Shown: one piece after another, positions 23,501 to 33,446 of the stretch
How positions within the stretch are numbered: the first letter of the stretch is position 1
How the letters are laid out: each line of letters starts with the position of its first letter
Source of the DNA: Macrothele yani
Taxonomy: Eukaryota; Arthropoda; Arachnida; Araneae; Macrothelidae
Direction of reading: 5' to 3'
Assembly: GCA_039090855.1 (NCBI GenBank)
Contig: CM077011.1
Span: 33,313,501-33,377,500, forward strand
DNA: 64,000 bases
Translations under genes and position numbers: made by a program
The notes under the pieces: model-generated
Seen by the model: the letters and a program-made list of their open reading frames with translations, nothing else
What the model was told of the DNA's origin: nothing
The model's database searches: none

Positions 23501-25500
23501 AAAATAAGATGTGACTTTACTTCCCCTGGTGGGAAAACCATGCATTATTTTAGGAAGAAAGTATTCTCAAAAGATTTATCCATATGAGCAGTATCGGTCC
23601 CAGAAAAAAAAATTTAGTCGAGTTTTCAGGAGCCCAGATTTTGCTACAAATACATCAGAAGCAGAAATTAACACTTATGACCCCTGGTGGAGAAATCATT
23701 CTTTACAAAACATTAAAAATTATGTGAAAAATGTTTTCCATCAGGTCTTGTATGCGATACAGGAAGAATTTTTCAAATCGGAGTTTTGGGAGCAGAAAAC
23801 GCAATTTACCTTTATGCGCCCTAGCGGAAAGTCTTAAATGATATACGTGAAATTTTTGAATTTATAAGAAAAACATTTTGCATCAGAAACACTATCCAAC
23901 AACGAAGGAATTTTTCAAATTGGACATTTAGAAGTAGAGATATTGACAAAAATAAGTTATACATCTACGCCCCCTGGCGTAGAAACCATGCATTCCTTCA
24001 AGAAGAAAGTGTTCCTAAAAGGTTTGTTGACATGAGTAGCATCGGTCAACAAAAGACTTTTTTTCAGTCAAGATTTCAGAAGCTCATATTGCTGCAAATA
24101 CATCAGAAGTGGAAATTAAGACTTACGCCACCTGGTGGCCATACCATTTTTTACAAAAATTAGAAGTTATGTGCAAAGGATTTCCCATCAGGAGCTGTAT
24201 CCGGTGCAGAAGGAATTTTTCAAATCGGAGGTTTAGAAGCAGAGAAATAGTGGGAAACACAATTTACCTTTACGCCCCCTAGCGAAAGTCTATGAATTAC
24301 TTGAAAATTTTGAATTTTTACGAAAAACATGTCACACTAGAAACTCTATCCAACAAAGAAGGAATTTTTCAAATCGGACACCTAGAAGTCGAGATATTGA
24401 CAAAAATAAGATATACGTCTACGCCCCCTGGCGCAGAAACCATGCACTATTTTAAGAAAAAAAGGTTTCTAAAAGGTTTGTCGACACGAGTAGTTTGGTC
24501 TACAAATGACATTTTTTTCAATCGAGAATTTAGAAGCTCATATTTTGCTGCAAATACATCAGAAGCGGAAATTAAGGTTTACGCCCCCTAGTGGCCAAAC
24601 CATTTTTTTACAAAAATTAGAAATTATGTGCAAACGATTTACCATCAAGAGCTGTATCCGGTGTAGAAAGAATTTTTCAAATCGGAGATTTAGAAGCAGA
24701 GATATAGGGCGAAACGCAATTTACCTCTACGCCCCTAGCGGAAAGTGTATGAATTACTTGAAATTTTTGAAATTATATGAAAAACATGTCACACGGAAAA
24801 CATTATCCAACAAAGAAGGAATTTTTGAAATCGGACTCCTAGAATTAGAGATATTGACAAAAATAAGATATACATCTGCGCCCCCTGGCGGAGAAACTGT
24901 GAGATATTTTAGGAAGAAAATATTCCGAAAAGGTTTATCGATGTGAGTGGCATCATTCCACGAAAGAATTTTTTCAATCGATATTTTAGAAGCTCAGATT
25001 TTATGGCAAATACGTCAAAAACAAAAATTAACACTTACGCCCCCTGGTGGCCAAAGTATTATTTACCAAAAATTCAAAAATTATATGCAAAAGATTTTCC
25101 ATTAAGAGATGTATCAGCTGAAAAAAAGATTTTTCAAATCGGAGTTTTAGGAGAAGAGTTATCGAAAAAAATGTAATTTACTGTTACGCCCCTAGCGAAA
25201 ATCCTATGGGTAATTTGAAAATGAAACGATATCTAAAGCACTCTTCGACATAAATGGAATCGAAAGATAAATGAATTTTTTCAATCGGATGTTTAGAAGC
25301 AAATATGTGGATTAAAACGTAATTTTGAATTCGACATCATCTGCATTTACGCCCCCTAGCGGCAAAATTGGGCATCGTAAAAAAAAAACGAAATAAAGGA
25401 TCATCATTCGCATATTTCAAGCTTCCGAATGCAAAAAGAATTTTTCAAATCGGACTAATAGTTGCAGAGATACTGTTAGTACAGACGGACGGACAAACCG
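23500..25500 (+). repeat. ~150-bp tandem repeat with a 3-unit super-repeat and CTCF-like motifs
   Basis: Thirteen diverged units of about 136-163 bp, each built as TTTCAATCGG-like, TTTAGAAGC-like, then ACGCCCCCTNGNGG. Neighbouring units differ, but every third unit matches, giving a super-repeat of about 455 bp (compare 23967, 24421 and 24877). The block ends with ACAGACGGACGGACA near 25481, a motif also found at the ends of other repeat blocks in this window. Open frames crossing it are by-products. Confidence 0.8.
25037..25052 (-). promoter_or_regulatory. CTCF-like motif, best-matching site of the array
   Basis: The minus strand reads GGCCACCAGGGGGCGT, close to the CTCF core consensus (CCA-C/G-C/T-AG-G/A-G/T-GGC). 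Related same-orientation sites lie at 23519, 23677, 23814, 23967, 24125, 24272, 24421, 24581, 24729, 24877, 25186 and 25349; 24877 reads TCCGCCAGGGGGCGCA. Binding is untested. Confidence 0.45.
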
Positions 25501-26463
25501 ATGACAGAAGCACGATCTTTTTTTACAAAAGACGTGCTAAAAAACCCTCTTTGATTAACAAGACATCATTCGCATGTCACGAAAACATTCCCAAATTACA
25601 TGTTTCAACGTTTCGTAATTTATTACATGACACAAGCAGATATAGATAAGCAAATCCGCAATCACTTATTTATCAACTATTAGTTGCAGAACACTCATTG
25701 TTTTATTTCAGGCTTAAAAATGGCAAAATGCCAAAATGCATTAATTGATATTATTTGCGCATGGTGCTGATCGTAAAGAACGAAAGACTTGTTCCTCATG
25801 CGCATGTAGGAAACTTGTCAAAATGACAGCATTTCTTGAAAACGTCAAGATGTCTTTCATGGAACTGATGATGGATTCAGCGCATAATTGCAATCAATAT
25901 GAGCATACCATGTATCTATCTGTCAAACCGAAGAAGTAAAAGCAAATAATATTTTATCTTCTCTCATAATCTCTGCGCTTTTGAATAAATTTGTTTCAGT
26001 AATCGGCACCATTAATTACGCCCTCAACATCCGGTTGATGTGATCCCCGGTTGACTCCTTTGGAGTTCAGGCACATCAGAAAATTTATCGCTTTCATTGG
26101 CCGCATTGCATTAATTGCCTTTCTTGAATTTTGGGTGTGGTCGGTTGTCATCAGTTTTACCTTCTGCAATAGCAGTGCAAGGTCGACCCTTAGGGTACTG
26201 ATCATTTACTTTTCCCCAACAGGATTTAGCACTTCCATCCGTTCAGTTTTTCTCTCATAGTTCAGTAAGTTTCGATTTCTTTCAATGCTGGTCATTTTGT
26301 GAGTATACTCAGTGATGTAGTCGTAAAAAAATAGCACCGGGGCGCTATACAAACTGCATCACAATGACATAAAATATTAGTAGTAAAGGCGTTAAGCTAC
26401 GTAATATGGTGTCATAGTTGTTAACATGATGTTTATCATTATTATTATCATCACCGTCATATA
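25500..26463. other. Intergenic, no gene recognised
   Basis: Contains a T-rich, acceptor-like TTTTATTTCAG at 25702-25712 and short open frames on both strands, one of 64 codons at 25745 with three cysteines. None resembles a known family. Confidence 0.4.
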
Positions 26464-27095
26464 CGTGGTCCAATCAAAAAGTTCCGAGACTAGGCCGATA
26501 TACAACAAAGTACTTACGTTACTTAAGTTTGGCCATGATCTCCCTCAAAACAGTCTCCTTGGGCAGCGATACACAGCTGCCAGCGTTTTTGAAACTGTTG
26601 GAACGCTCCCTGGAAGTTCTGTTTGCGAATCGTGACAAGCACTCGTCCACGGTTTCAAAACGGCTACCCTTGAGCTTCAGCTTCATCTTCGGGAACAAAA
26701 AGAAGTCGCAGGGGGCCAAATCCGGCGAGTAAGGTGGGTGAGGAAGGGTAGTCATGCTCATGCGGCTGCAAAACCACCTTCACCACCTGCTGACGAAGGT
26801 CTTTACCGAGTTCGACACGGAGCGCCTTCTGTTCGGGGTTCAGAATCTTCGGCACAAATTTTGCAGCAATGCGGTGCATGCTCGAAACCGACATCAGAAT
26901 TTCTTGCACTGTTCCGTATGATACATTGACGATGGTAGTAATGTTTTGAATGGTTCTCCGACGATATCATGCACCAGTTCTCTAATTGTGTCCACATTTT
27001 CGGAAGTTTTGCTCGTGGACAGTCGCCCTGACCTCTCGTCATCTTCCAGTGTCTTTGTGCCGCTCTTGAAGATAAAACGTTAAGCATGGGCCAAA
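26464..27095 (-). mobile_element. mariner/SETMAR-type element, truncated with internal deletion
   Basis: The left end (TACGTGGTCCAATCAAAAAG at 26462) matches the terminus of the fuller copy at 48152. Compared with that copy, about 350 bp is missing between the two parts (junction near 26772), and the 5' end beyond about 27,095 is lost. Confidence 0.8.
26519..27095 (-). pseudogene. mariner transposase pseudogene (SETMAR-like), deleted copy
   Basis: The C-terminal half reads HPPYSPDLAPCDFFLFPKMK, which holds the third catalytic aspartate of a DD34D mariner, then KLKGSRFETVDE. The N-terminal half is recognisable through the DDERSGRLST-type region, but in other frames. The segment carrying the first two catalytic aspartates lies in the deletion, so the protein would be inactive. 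Confidence 0.8.
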
Positions 27096-27154
27096 GAATT
27101 TTAATCATGGATTGCTGACGACTGGAAAAAGGTAATTTTCAGTTATTAAACTCA

Positions 27155-27798
27155 TTTATTTGTGCAGGGTTACCAAGCAAACGTCGTTAGACGAAGCAAC
27201 TGTGAACCCTTAAGACCTGAGCATGTCATACAACTGTAAAACAACCTCTGAAACAGATGTTTTGGGGTTTTTTCACATCAAATGGTGCTGGAAGCTTAGT
27301 TCCTGTTCAAGGTATGATGAATTCAGTCAAGTACGAGAAATATTGCAAAGTAGGATTGTACCATTCTTGCAAGCTTTTGACATAACATTTCAGCATGACT
27401 TGGCTCCATGTCACAATTCGTAATTGGTCAAGAATTTCATGCTGGAAAATCAAATTCATTTGCTTGATTGGCCTGGAAATTCACCAGACTTAAATCCCAT
27501 AGAAAACTTGTTGAATATTTTGAAGAGACGTTTAGGTAAAATATGTTGTACAACCAAAGAATGCATGATAACGAATGCTATAAAAGTGTGGTTCCACGAT
27601 TATGAAGTCAAAAATATGTGCACTCAATTAGTGGAGTCAATGCCAAAACGAATTCAAGAGGTCATTTCTGCTAAAGGAGGGCGTACTTCTTACTAATACA
27701 GGTATTTATCAGTGTATATCAAGGCATAGAATGATATAAAGACATAGTTTTGGAAACTAGAGTGATTTTTTACTCTGTCCGAATTAATTTGCACAGTA
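27155..27798 (+). pseudogene. Tc1-like transposase, 5'-truncated
   Basis: Begins in the catalytic domain (NCEPLRPEHVIQ), passes a degraded WG...G region and reaches FQHDLAPCHNS, where a lysine codon has become TAA at 27421. It then runs open through [20 protein letters not shown] to QEVISAKGGRTSY and a stop at 27694. The second catalytic aspartate has no asparagine after it (HDLAPCHN instead of the usual DN). TGTCCGAATTAATTTGCACA at 27777-27796, next to a TA, is probably the right terminal repeat. The DNA-binding domain is missing. Confidence 0.8.
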
Positions 27799-27962
27799 TA
27801 GTAACTTTTTTAAAAGAAAATTCATGCATTGTAGGGTAAATCGTCACAAATGTATTGTTTAGCATAATTAACATAAATTCTTAAAAGTTTACAATTATGT
27901 AAACATTTTTTTAAACGTGGGTACTGGACGTCTCTCTAAAATAAAATAGAGCGTGGACTCAC
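27799..27962. other. AT-rich spacer
   Basis: Short AT-rich spacer between a Tc1 relic and the hAT pieces; nothing recognised. Confidence 0.4.
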
Positions 27963-28221
27963 CAATCACCAATATTTAGCACCGCGTGTTGCAAATGTGT
28001 TTCCCCTGACTTCACTTCTCCCTAACAATTCATCGCAAACATCTCCTAAATCCAACTTTTCAGCGCTGTCCTTATGTACACTTGAAACAGCAATGTGATT
28101 AAATCTTTTCCGGGACTTTGTGGAATGCAAAAATGTCTTTAATCTTTTCAAAGTGGAAAAAGATCTTTCGGCTGTGGCTGTAGAGACTGGCAATGTCAGA
28201 GTTCGTGAATTTGGGCACAAT
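27963..28221 (-). pseudogene. hAT transposase, C-terminal piece
   Basis: LTLPVSTATAERSFSTLKRL is the hallmark of the hAT C-terminal dimerisation region, followed by RKRFNHIAVSSVHKD and a stop near 27966. It is the last of four pieces of one minus-strand gene (34356-34085, 31690-31088, 29832-29305, 28221-27963), about 1.65 kb in total, separated by insertions. A one-base frame difference exists across the 28221/29305 junction. The closest named relatives I know are zinc-finger MYM-type-1-like hAT proteins. Confidence 0.85.
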
Positions 28222-28308
28222 AAACAAGATAAAAGCGGGTAGTAATACTCCAAACAACTAAATAAAGAACGATAACATCCGTTTATTGGCATAAGACAGC
28301 AAACAAAA

Positions 28309-28348
28309 GGTTGCAAGCTTTCAGCACCTACGGGTGCCTTCTTCAGGC
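28309..28348 (-). ncRNA. Hammerhead-ribozyme-like core, left PLE arm
   Basis: The minus strand has CTGAAGA, a stem (GGCACC / GGTGCT, loop CGTA), then GAAA, matching the order of the hammerhead core CTGANGA-stem II-GAAA. PLEs are known to carry hammerhead motifs. Stem III and the cleavage site are not convincing here, so activity is doubtful. Confidence 0.4.
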
Positions 28349-28467
28349 TTAGACGTGGTTTTGGAACAACGTTAGTATTATAAAAGAATGTACAGAAATT
28401 TAAATATGCATGTGAAATATAAAATGTATAAAAACGTGACAGCACGGCACGTGCGGAAACAGAGGAA

Positions 28468-28815
28468 TCAGGTCCTTTCACGAGAGGCACGCAGGATCAT
28501 GCGCCATATCAAAGGCAGCTCCATTGACACGTCATCGTTGCAGACATCATTGCTTAACAAGATCTCCCGAGACTCCCTGATGGCTGAACCTCTGGCTGTC
28601 GTGTATGGAGCAACCTGTTGCAAATCGGCCCATTGTGGAGCGGCAGAAGATGTCATGACCACCCTAGATAGGGCAGTGGACGATTTATTCTTCAAGACGT
28701 CTCTTTTGTGTTCGGACAAACGAGTCCCAAAGGACCTCTTTGTCATGCCCATATAAAACTTGGTATTTCCATCCTGGTATCGAAGGGATATGGAATATAC
28801 CCCTGCGTTAGCAAG
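28468..28815 (-). pseudogene. PLE GIY-YIG endonuclease domain, left arm
   Basis: GVYSISLRYQDGNTKFYMGM followed by TKRSFGTRLSEHKRD carries the GIY and YIG motifs (GVY, YMG) and the following arginine region of the PLE C-terminal endonuclease, which nicks the target. Stop at 28468. The reverse-transcriptase part is absent. A longer open frame continues to 29166, but its first half is the antisense of the other arm and is not protein. Confidence 0.85.
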
Positions 28816-28824
28816 TAAGAGGTC

Positions 28825-29086
28825 CTTTGGGACTCGTTTGTCCGAACAGAAAAGAGACGTCTTGAAGAATAAATCGTCCACTGCCCTATCTAGGGAGGTC
28901 ATCACATCTTCTGCCGTTCCACAATGGGCCGATTTGCAACAGGTTGCTCCATACACAACCAGAGGTACAGCCATCAGGGAGTCTATGGAGATCTTGTTTA
29001 GCAATGATGTCTGCAACGATGACGTGTCAATGGAGCTGCCTTTGATATGGCGCATGATCCTGCGTGCCTCTCGTGAAAGGACCTGA
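28825..29086 (+). pseudogene. PLE GIY-YIG endonuclease domain, right arm
   Basis: SKRSFGTRLSEQKRDVLKNK to LPLIWRMILRASRERT and a stop at 29084. It matches the left arm closely but begins after the GVY/YMG motifs, so this arm is truncated about 30 codons further in. Confidence 0.8.
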
Positions 29087-29205
29087 TTCCTCTGTTTCCG
29101 CACGTGCCGTGCTGTCACGTTTTTATACATTTTATATTTCACATGCATATTTAAATTTCTGTACATTCTTTTATATTACTAACGTTGTTCCAAAACCACG
29201 TCTAA

Positions 29206-29245
29206 GCCTGAAGAAGGCACCCGTAGGTGCTGAAAGCTTGCAACC
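29206..29245 (+). ncRNA. Hammerhead-ribozyme-like core, right PLE arm
   Basis: Plus-strand copy of the same core with identical stem and loop. The two copies in inverted arms show no divergence in the core. The same caveat about stem III and the cleavage site applies. Confidence 0.4.
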
Positions 29246-29304
29246 TTTTGTTTGCTGTCTTATGCCAATAAACGGATTTTATCGTTCTTTACTTTGGGCA
29301 CAAT

Positions 29305-29832
29305 GTTACGAATAACAATCAACTTTAGAAATTTTACTACATCACCAAAAGTTCTTAATTCTATAAACAACAGCGCATCACTGTCGCATACTATATTCCT
29401 CCGCAAGAGTAAGATACCATAGTCGTGAATGTCATCATTGAAAACACACCTGAAATCGTCTACTTTTCCGATAACAAAATTTTCTACTGTGTCTAGAATT
29501 TCACTCTCCTGGAAACGTTGTTTAAGGGATACATTCACACAATCTATAAATTCGTAGAATTTGTACTCAAAATACTTTTTCACATCAGTAAATTCATGCC
29601 GTGTGTGTTCACGATCGTCTAGGCGGAGAGGCAACATCCTTTGTTTGGGAACCTTGGTTCTGACAGTTCAAGCTCACATGCTGTTCTTGAAGTTTACTTC
29701 CAGGACATTTCAAAATTATCATGAATGGCTTGGGATGTTTGTATCAAATCCTGAATGAAACAATTTGCTTTATAAAAGTCAAGTTGTAATTTTACATTTG
29801 TTGCATTTGTTACGAAAGTAATATTGCCCAAC
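29305..29832 (-). pseudogene. hAT transposase, third piece
   Basis: The minus strand reads QLDFYKANCFIQDLIQTSQA, then a frame change, then PKQRMLPLRLDDREHTRHEF and KKYFEYKFYEFIDCV to FGDVVKFLKLIVIRNIVPK. This is the helical insertion region upstream of the dimerisation domain in hAT transposases. Bounded on the left by the PLE target duplication and on the right by an LTR-like insertion. Confidence 0.75.
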
Positions 29833-29833
29833 C

Positions 29834-30942
29834 TGTATTTTGGGGGACGATTTTTAAGAGCGCCGAGTTAAAGCAAGAAATACATCTTGCGAACGAGTCC
29901 CCAAAGTTCACCCCTTCGCCGAGACAAAAATGCGTCTGAAACTCTGTTCGTGAACGGCACGAGATGTGGCCAGACGCAATAAACCAATTATCAAGTGGTT
30001 TGTTTTGACGGGTCAGGAAGCAAAGTTTGGAAGCAGAGAAGAAAATGCGTGGTAGTTGTTCCTGGGGGACAGAGAGAGAGAGAGGGGGGGAAGGCGTCCA
30101 GCGAGAGAAAGGGAGCTGATGGTGACTACAAATTTAAAAGCGAAAAAAAAAATTATTCGAAGGAACAAGGGAAGTTCCGATAACGAAAAGAAAACAGGGG
30201 TCTTTGGGCCCGAATATCTGGAGGAGACAACCAGCAAAAGCAGGCAAATAACTACTGTTGGAGTCTCACACCATTCTTCGTAAGTGCTTCCGAAATATCC
30301 AGTGAACACCTGGACTTTGCCGCCACGGAAAGAAAGCAGGATTCATCTTCTCCCCACTCCTTCGGACTTCGCCAAGGGAGAGCTGTTAGCTGACCCAGCT
30401 GGGATGCGCGGTCAATTGGATTCCGTCCTGCTATTGCTTCGGACCTGCCGGTGCTTGCATCTTCTTCACGAAGTGGCTTCTGTTCCAGCCCTCCACCCCC
30501 CCCTGACCGAGGAACGGTGGGAACCGAAAGGCTTCAGCATACAGGTGAATTGAGAATTGACAACTTGTGGAATATTATCATCAGTGTGTGTGTGTGCGCG
30601 CATTGAGTCATCTGGAGGAGTACGGGGGAAAGAGTGTGTTAAAAGCATGCTCTTCTCCGAAATCAGCAGTGTTTCATAAAACGCTGGATTACATCAATCT
30701 CAGTCCAAGTGAGTACTTACTTCCTGTTTATCATACCGAACGTTTTGGAATATAAAGGCGGCAGTTGAGGAACACATAATTTGCATGAGTAGTGATTGGT
30801 TGGTGAATCCAAGTAGATTATGTTAAAATAGCCGAAAGTCCAGCCCAACGTTATTTATAAATTTGTGTTAATTATATTACTTAAGATTATTCAAAATTTA
30901 TTTGTATTAAAAGTCTGTGCTTGTCGTTAAACACTACCGATT

Positions 30943-30976
<34 letters not shown>

Positions 30977-31086
30977 TTTTTTTTTGTTTTTTTTGACTCG
31001 CCTGAGTCATTATTCAGTCCTCTCACCTGCAATATCCATTAAAAGAACCCGGAGTGCGACCGATTCGCAGCCCTGGTCTTAATACA
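29834..31086. mobile_element. LTR-like insertion in the hAT gene
   Basis: About 1.25 kb separates hAT pieces two and three. It starts TGTATT and ends AATACA (TG...CA with a 6-bp inverted repeat), contains AATAAA near 29978, a GC-rich middle and a poly-T run at 30944-30995. This fits a solo LTR, but no flanking target duplication was seen (CAACC left, TTTAT right), so composite or decayed origin is possible. Confidence 0.3.
30944..30995. repeat. Poly-T tract
   Basis: About 50 bases, almost all T with two single G interruptions. It could be the reversed poly-A tail of a retroposon inserted in the LTR-like block. Confidence 0.85.
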
Positions 31087-31087
31087 T

Positions 31088-31690
31088 TTATGGGGGTGGG
31101 GTTGTTGAAATATGTGACAGCTTATTTATATAAGCAAAATGTTCAAACGACTCTAGTAGTGATAAGTAACCGGAGGCTTTAATAGCAGCATCACTTTCAT
31201 CGTTTTCAAAAAAATCTAAAGGAAACGAAAGGACATCTTGATAGTTGTCTACCAGGGATCCCTCCCTAATAGTGAATCGTGTTGGACAAAAGCATCTTAA
31301 ATTTTGTTCTGAATCGTGTATGTTGGTGTCTCTTATAGCATTAAACCAGTTCAATCCTCTCGGGAACTCTCTTATCATGTTGATCAAATCTTTAGTTACA
31401 TTTAGCACATTTCTGCAAGTTGTAATGTGGCTCACGCTATTTTGCGCCACTAAATTTAATGAATACATAAAACAATGCAAATACCTTGCTTTTTCTTTGA
31501 CTTGTAAAATCCTTGCCTGTACTCCCTGGTATTCCCCGCTTAAAATCGAAGCCGGTCAGAGCACGGTCCGCGACATTTCTGGATATTTAGTCTTAATAAA
31601 ACATCACCCACAATATTGAAGAGACTACTTGCATCTGTTGTGGACGTTTCGTGGAACCCAATGAAGTGCTCTTGCGTTTAAAGTTCATTA
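31088..31690 (-). pseudogene. hAT transposase, second piece
   Basis: The minus strand has QEHFIGFHETSTTDASSLFN and VGDVLLRLNIQKCRG, then LHCFMYSLNLVAQNSVSHIT (the conserved HCxxHxLNL-type region), then FCPTRFTIREGSL (hAT CPTRWT-like), then KASGYLSLLESFEHF. A part near 31540 is out of frame. Order and content follow hAT catalytic domains. Confidence 0.85.
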
Positions 31691-31849
31691 GAAAGGGCAC
31701 GCAAACATATTGACACTTAACTTTAACTTTAAATACACCAGAGTTGAATAATAATGAAACATATATAGCGTATTAAATCCGTTTTTTCTTTTTTTCTTTT
31801 TTTTTTTTTTTTTTGTGGTGTAGTCAGCACAAAGATTCGCCAAGCTTTT

Positions 31850-32261
31850 GCACTCCACTGGGAGGCTTTTTCAAGGCAATGGTAGACACAAAAATCCAGA
31901 GAAATGGAACATGTAAAGAACAAAGATGATTTTTGAAAATAACGTGGGTGACATCACGAGCATGAACATTTATCACGCAATTATACAGTGCGCCCTGATG
32001 CTTTTCCATCTTTTAATAACGCATGACAAACCATTGGTAGTTCAGTAGAGACTATAACATTGTATGCCACTTTGCTAGATAGGATATCTACTGTTTCCCT
32101 GATGGCAGTCTCTTTAAAATTCGTGTAAGGGGCAATTCTTCTAATATTATTCCATACAGGATCGGCCGAGCAGTGAATGACTTATTCTGCATGCCTTGGT
32201 TCACACTTCGTGCGTGTTCTTTACATCTAGTGTCCAAGGATCGCTTTGTCATTCCTATATA
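31850..32261 (-). pseudogene. PLE GIY-YIG domain, C-terminal half
   Basis: Reads GMTKRSLDTRCKEHARSVNQ then degenerates with stops. It continues the frame interrupted at 33445 by the Tc1 insertion. Confidence 0.7.
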
Positions 32262-33444
32262 CACTATCTACCAACAAGTATTTGGACACCTGTGAGAGCA
32301 AAGGAAAACGAAGTTTATTCACCTTCAATAGTTGGTGGAGCCTCCACGAGCGGCGATTATAGCTGCGACCCACCGGGGCATACTCTCAACCAGGCGTTGT
32401 ACGACGGCTAGCGGTATTTTCTTCCACTCGGCTTGGAAAAGACAGGTCAGTTCCTTCACCGATTTCGGACGGTGGGGGCACCGCTTACGTCGACGCTCCA
32501 ACTCGTCCCAGAGGTGCTCGATAGGGTTAAGGTCCGGGCTCTGCACAGGCCAGTCCATTCTATTAACCCTATTGTCACCATACCAAGCCATGGTGGACCT
32601 CGCAACATGAGAGGTGGCATTGTCATCCTGAAAGTAACATGGGTCCACCCCGTAAAACTGCCACAACGTAGGAAGCGTATGGTCATCCAAAATGATGCAG
32701 TAGGTCTCGGCGTTTAGTCTACCAGGAATTGCAACCATGGGCCCCGTTCCATACCAGGAGAAACACCCCCAAAGCATAATTTCACCGCCGCCGAACTTCA
32801 CAGTTGGCACAATACATTCCGGCAGGAGGCGTTCTCCAGGCAGACGCCAAACCCAGACCCTTCCATCCGAACGGTAGAGGGTGAACCTTGATTCGTCGCT
32901 CCAAAGAACTTGTTTCCACTGTTCAACGGTCCACTGTCGACGTTCAGTGCACCACGTTAGCCGAGCAGCGCTATTGGACTTGGTGATCAAAGGCTTGTGG
33001 GCGGCAGCACGTCCATGATAGCCGAGCAGATGGGCTTCCTTACGGATGGCACTCCTCGTGGATGTGGCCCATCGATTTGGTGCGGTTCTTCCGAATTTTT
33101 CTGGCCAGCACCCGTCGGTCTCTAACTCCCAGTTTTGTGGGTCTGCCGGGTCGGGGCACATTCCGACAGTCACCTCTCATCTTCCACTTGCCAATCACGT
33201 AGGTCACTGTCGATTTTTGGTACTTCAACTCGCTGGATATGTCACGTATGGATCGGCCATTTCTGTGATACCCGACGATTACACCTTTCTCGAAATCAGA
33301 GAGCTCCGAACTGCGTGGCATCTTGCATGCGACTGGTTGCGTTGTTGTTTCCCACACGATATTTAACGGCGGCGGCCGTGACGTGTATCAGGACCGCAGA
33401 TATCGTCGATTGCAGGGGGTCCAATTACTTGTTGGTAGATAGTG
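32262..33444 (-). mobile_element. Tc1 transposon with well-preserved TIRs
   Basis: 1,183 bp with inverted ends CACTATCTACCAACAAGTA (19 bp identical), each next to TA (32260-32261 and 33445-33446). It lies in the GIY-YIG coding region of a PLE, which lies in a hAT transposase, so it is the youngest layer of that nest. Confidence 0.95.
32325..33321 (-). pseudogene. Tc1 transposase, one frameshift from intact
   Basis: Starts MPRSSELSDFEKGVIVGYHR (paired-like DNA-binding domain, residues 1 to about 110) and ends ARGGSTNY, a standard Tc1 C-terminus. The catalytic domain has WSDESRF, the [15 protein letters not shown] motif, [11 protein letters not shown] and [15 protein letters not shown]. The spacing from the second aspartate to the glutamate is 34 residues (DD34E). 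Near 33046-33075 a small deletion shifts the frame and removes the end of the DNA-binding domain; no internal stop follows in the 282-codon catalytic frame. The enzyme would have cut and pasted its own element at TA sites. Confidence 0.9.
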
Positions 33445-33446
33445 TA

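Larger units (their letters stand above)
28222..29292. mobile_element. Penelope-like element: head-to-head pair of 3' ends
   Basis: An insertion inside the hAT gene flanked by a 12-bp direct repeat TTTGGGCACAAT (28210-28221 and 29293-29304), read as a target-site duplication. It is a near-palindrome: two 5'-truncated PLE copies, GIY-YIG parts at the centre, 3' ends pointing outward, arms about 450 bp and nearly identical. Inverted, truncated copies are known for PLEs, and the duplication shows that this pair inserted as a unit. Confidence 0.85.

Noticed and set aside
23511..25176. Open frames of 77-146 codons in the ~150-bp tandem repeat
   Set aside because: They follow the repeat units and change frame between units; no coding signature.
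25745..25939. A small host exon near the acceptor-like TTTTATTTCAG
   Set aside because: The downstream frame has no recognisable similarity and no matching donor; evidence too thin.
28468..29166. A 232-codon minus-strand open frame
   Set aside because: It crosses the centre of the PLE palindrome; the first half is the antisense of the right arm. Only the part below about 28,815 is real GIY-YIG sequence.
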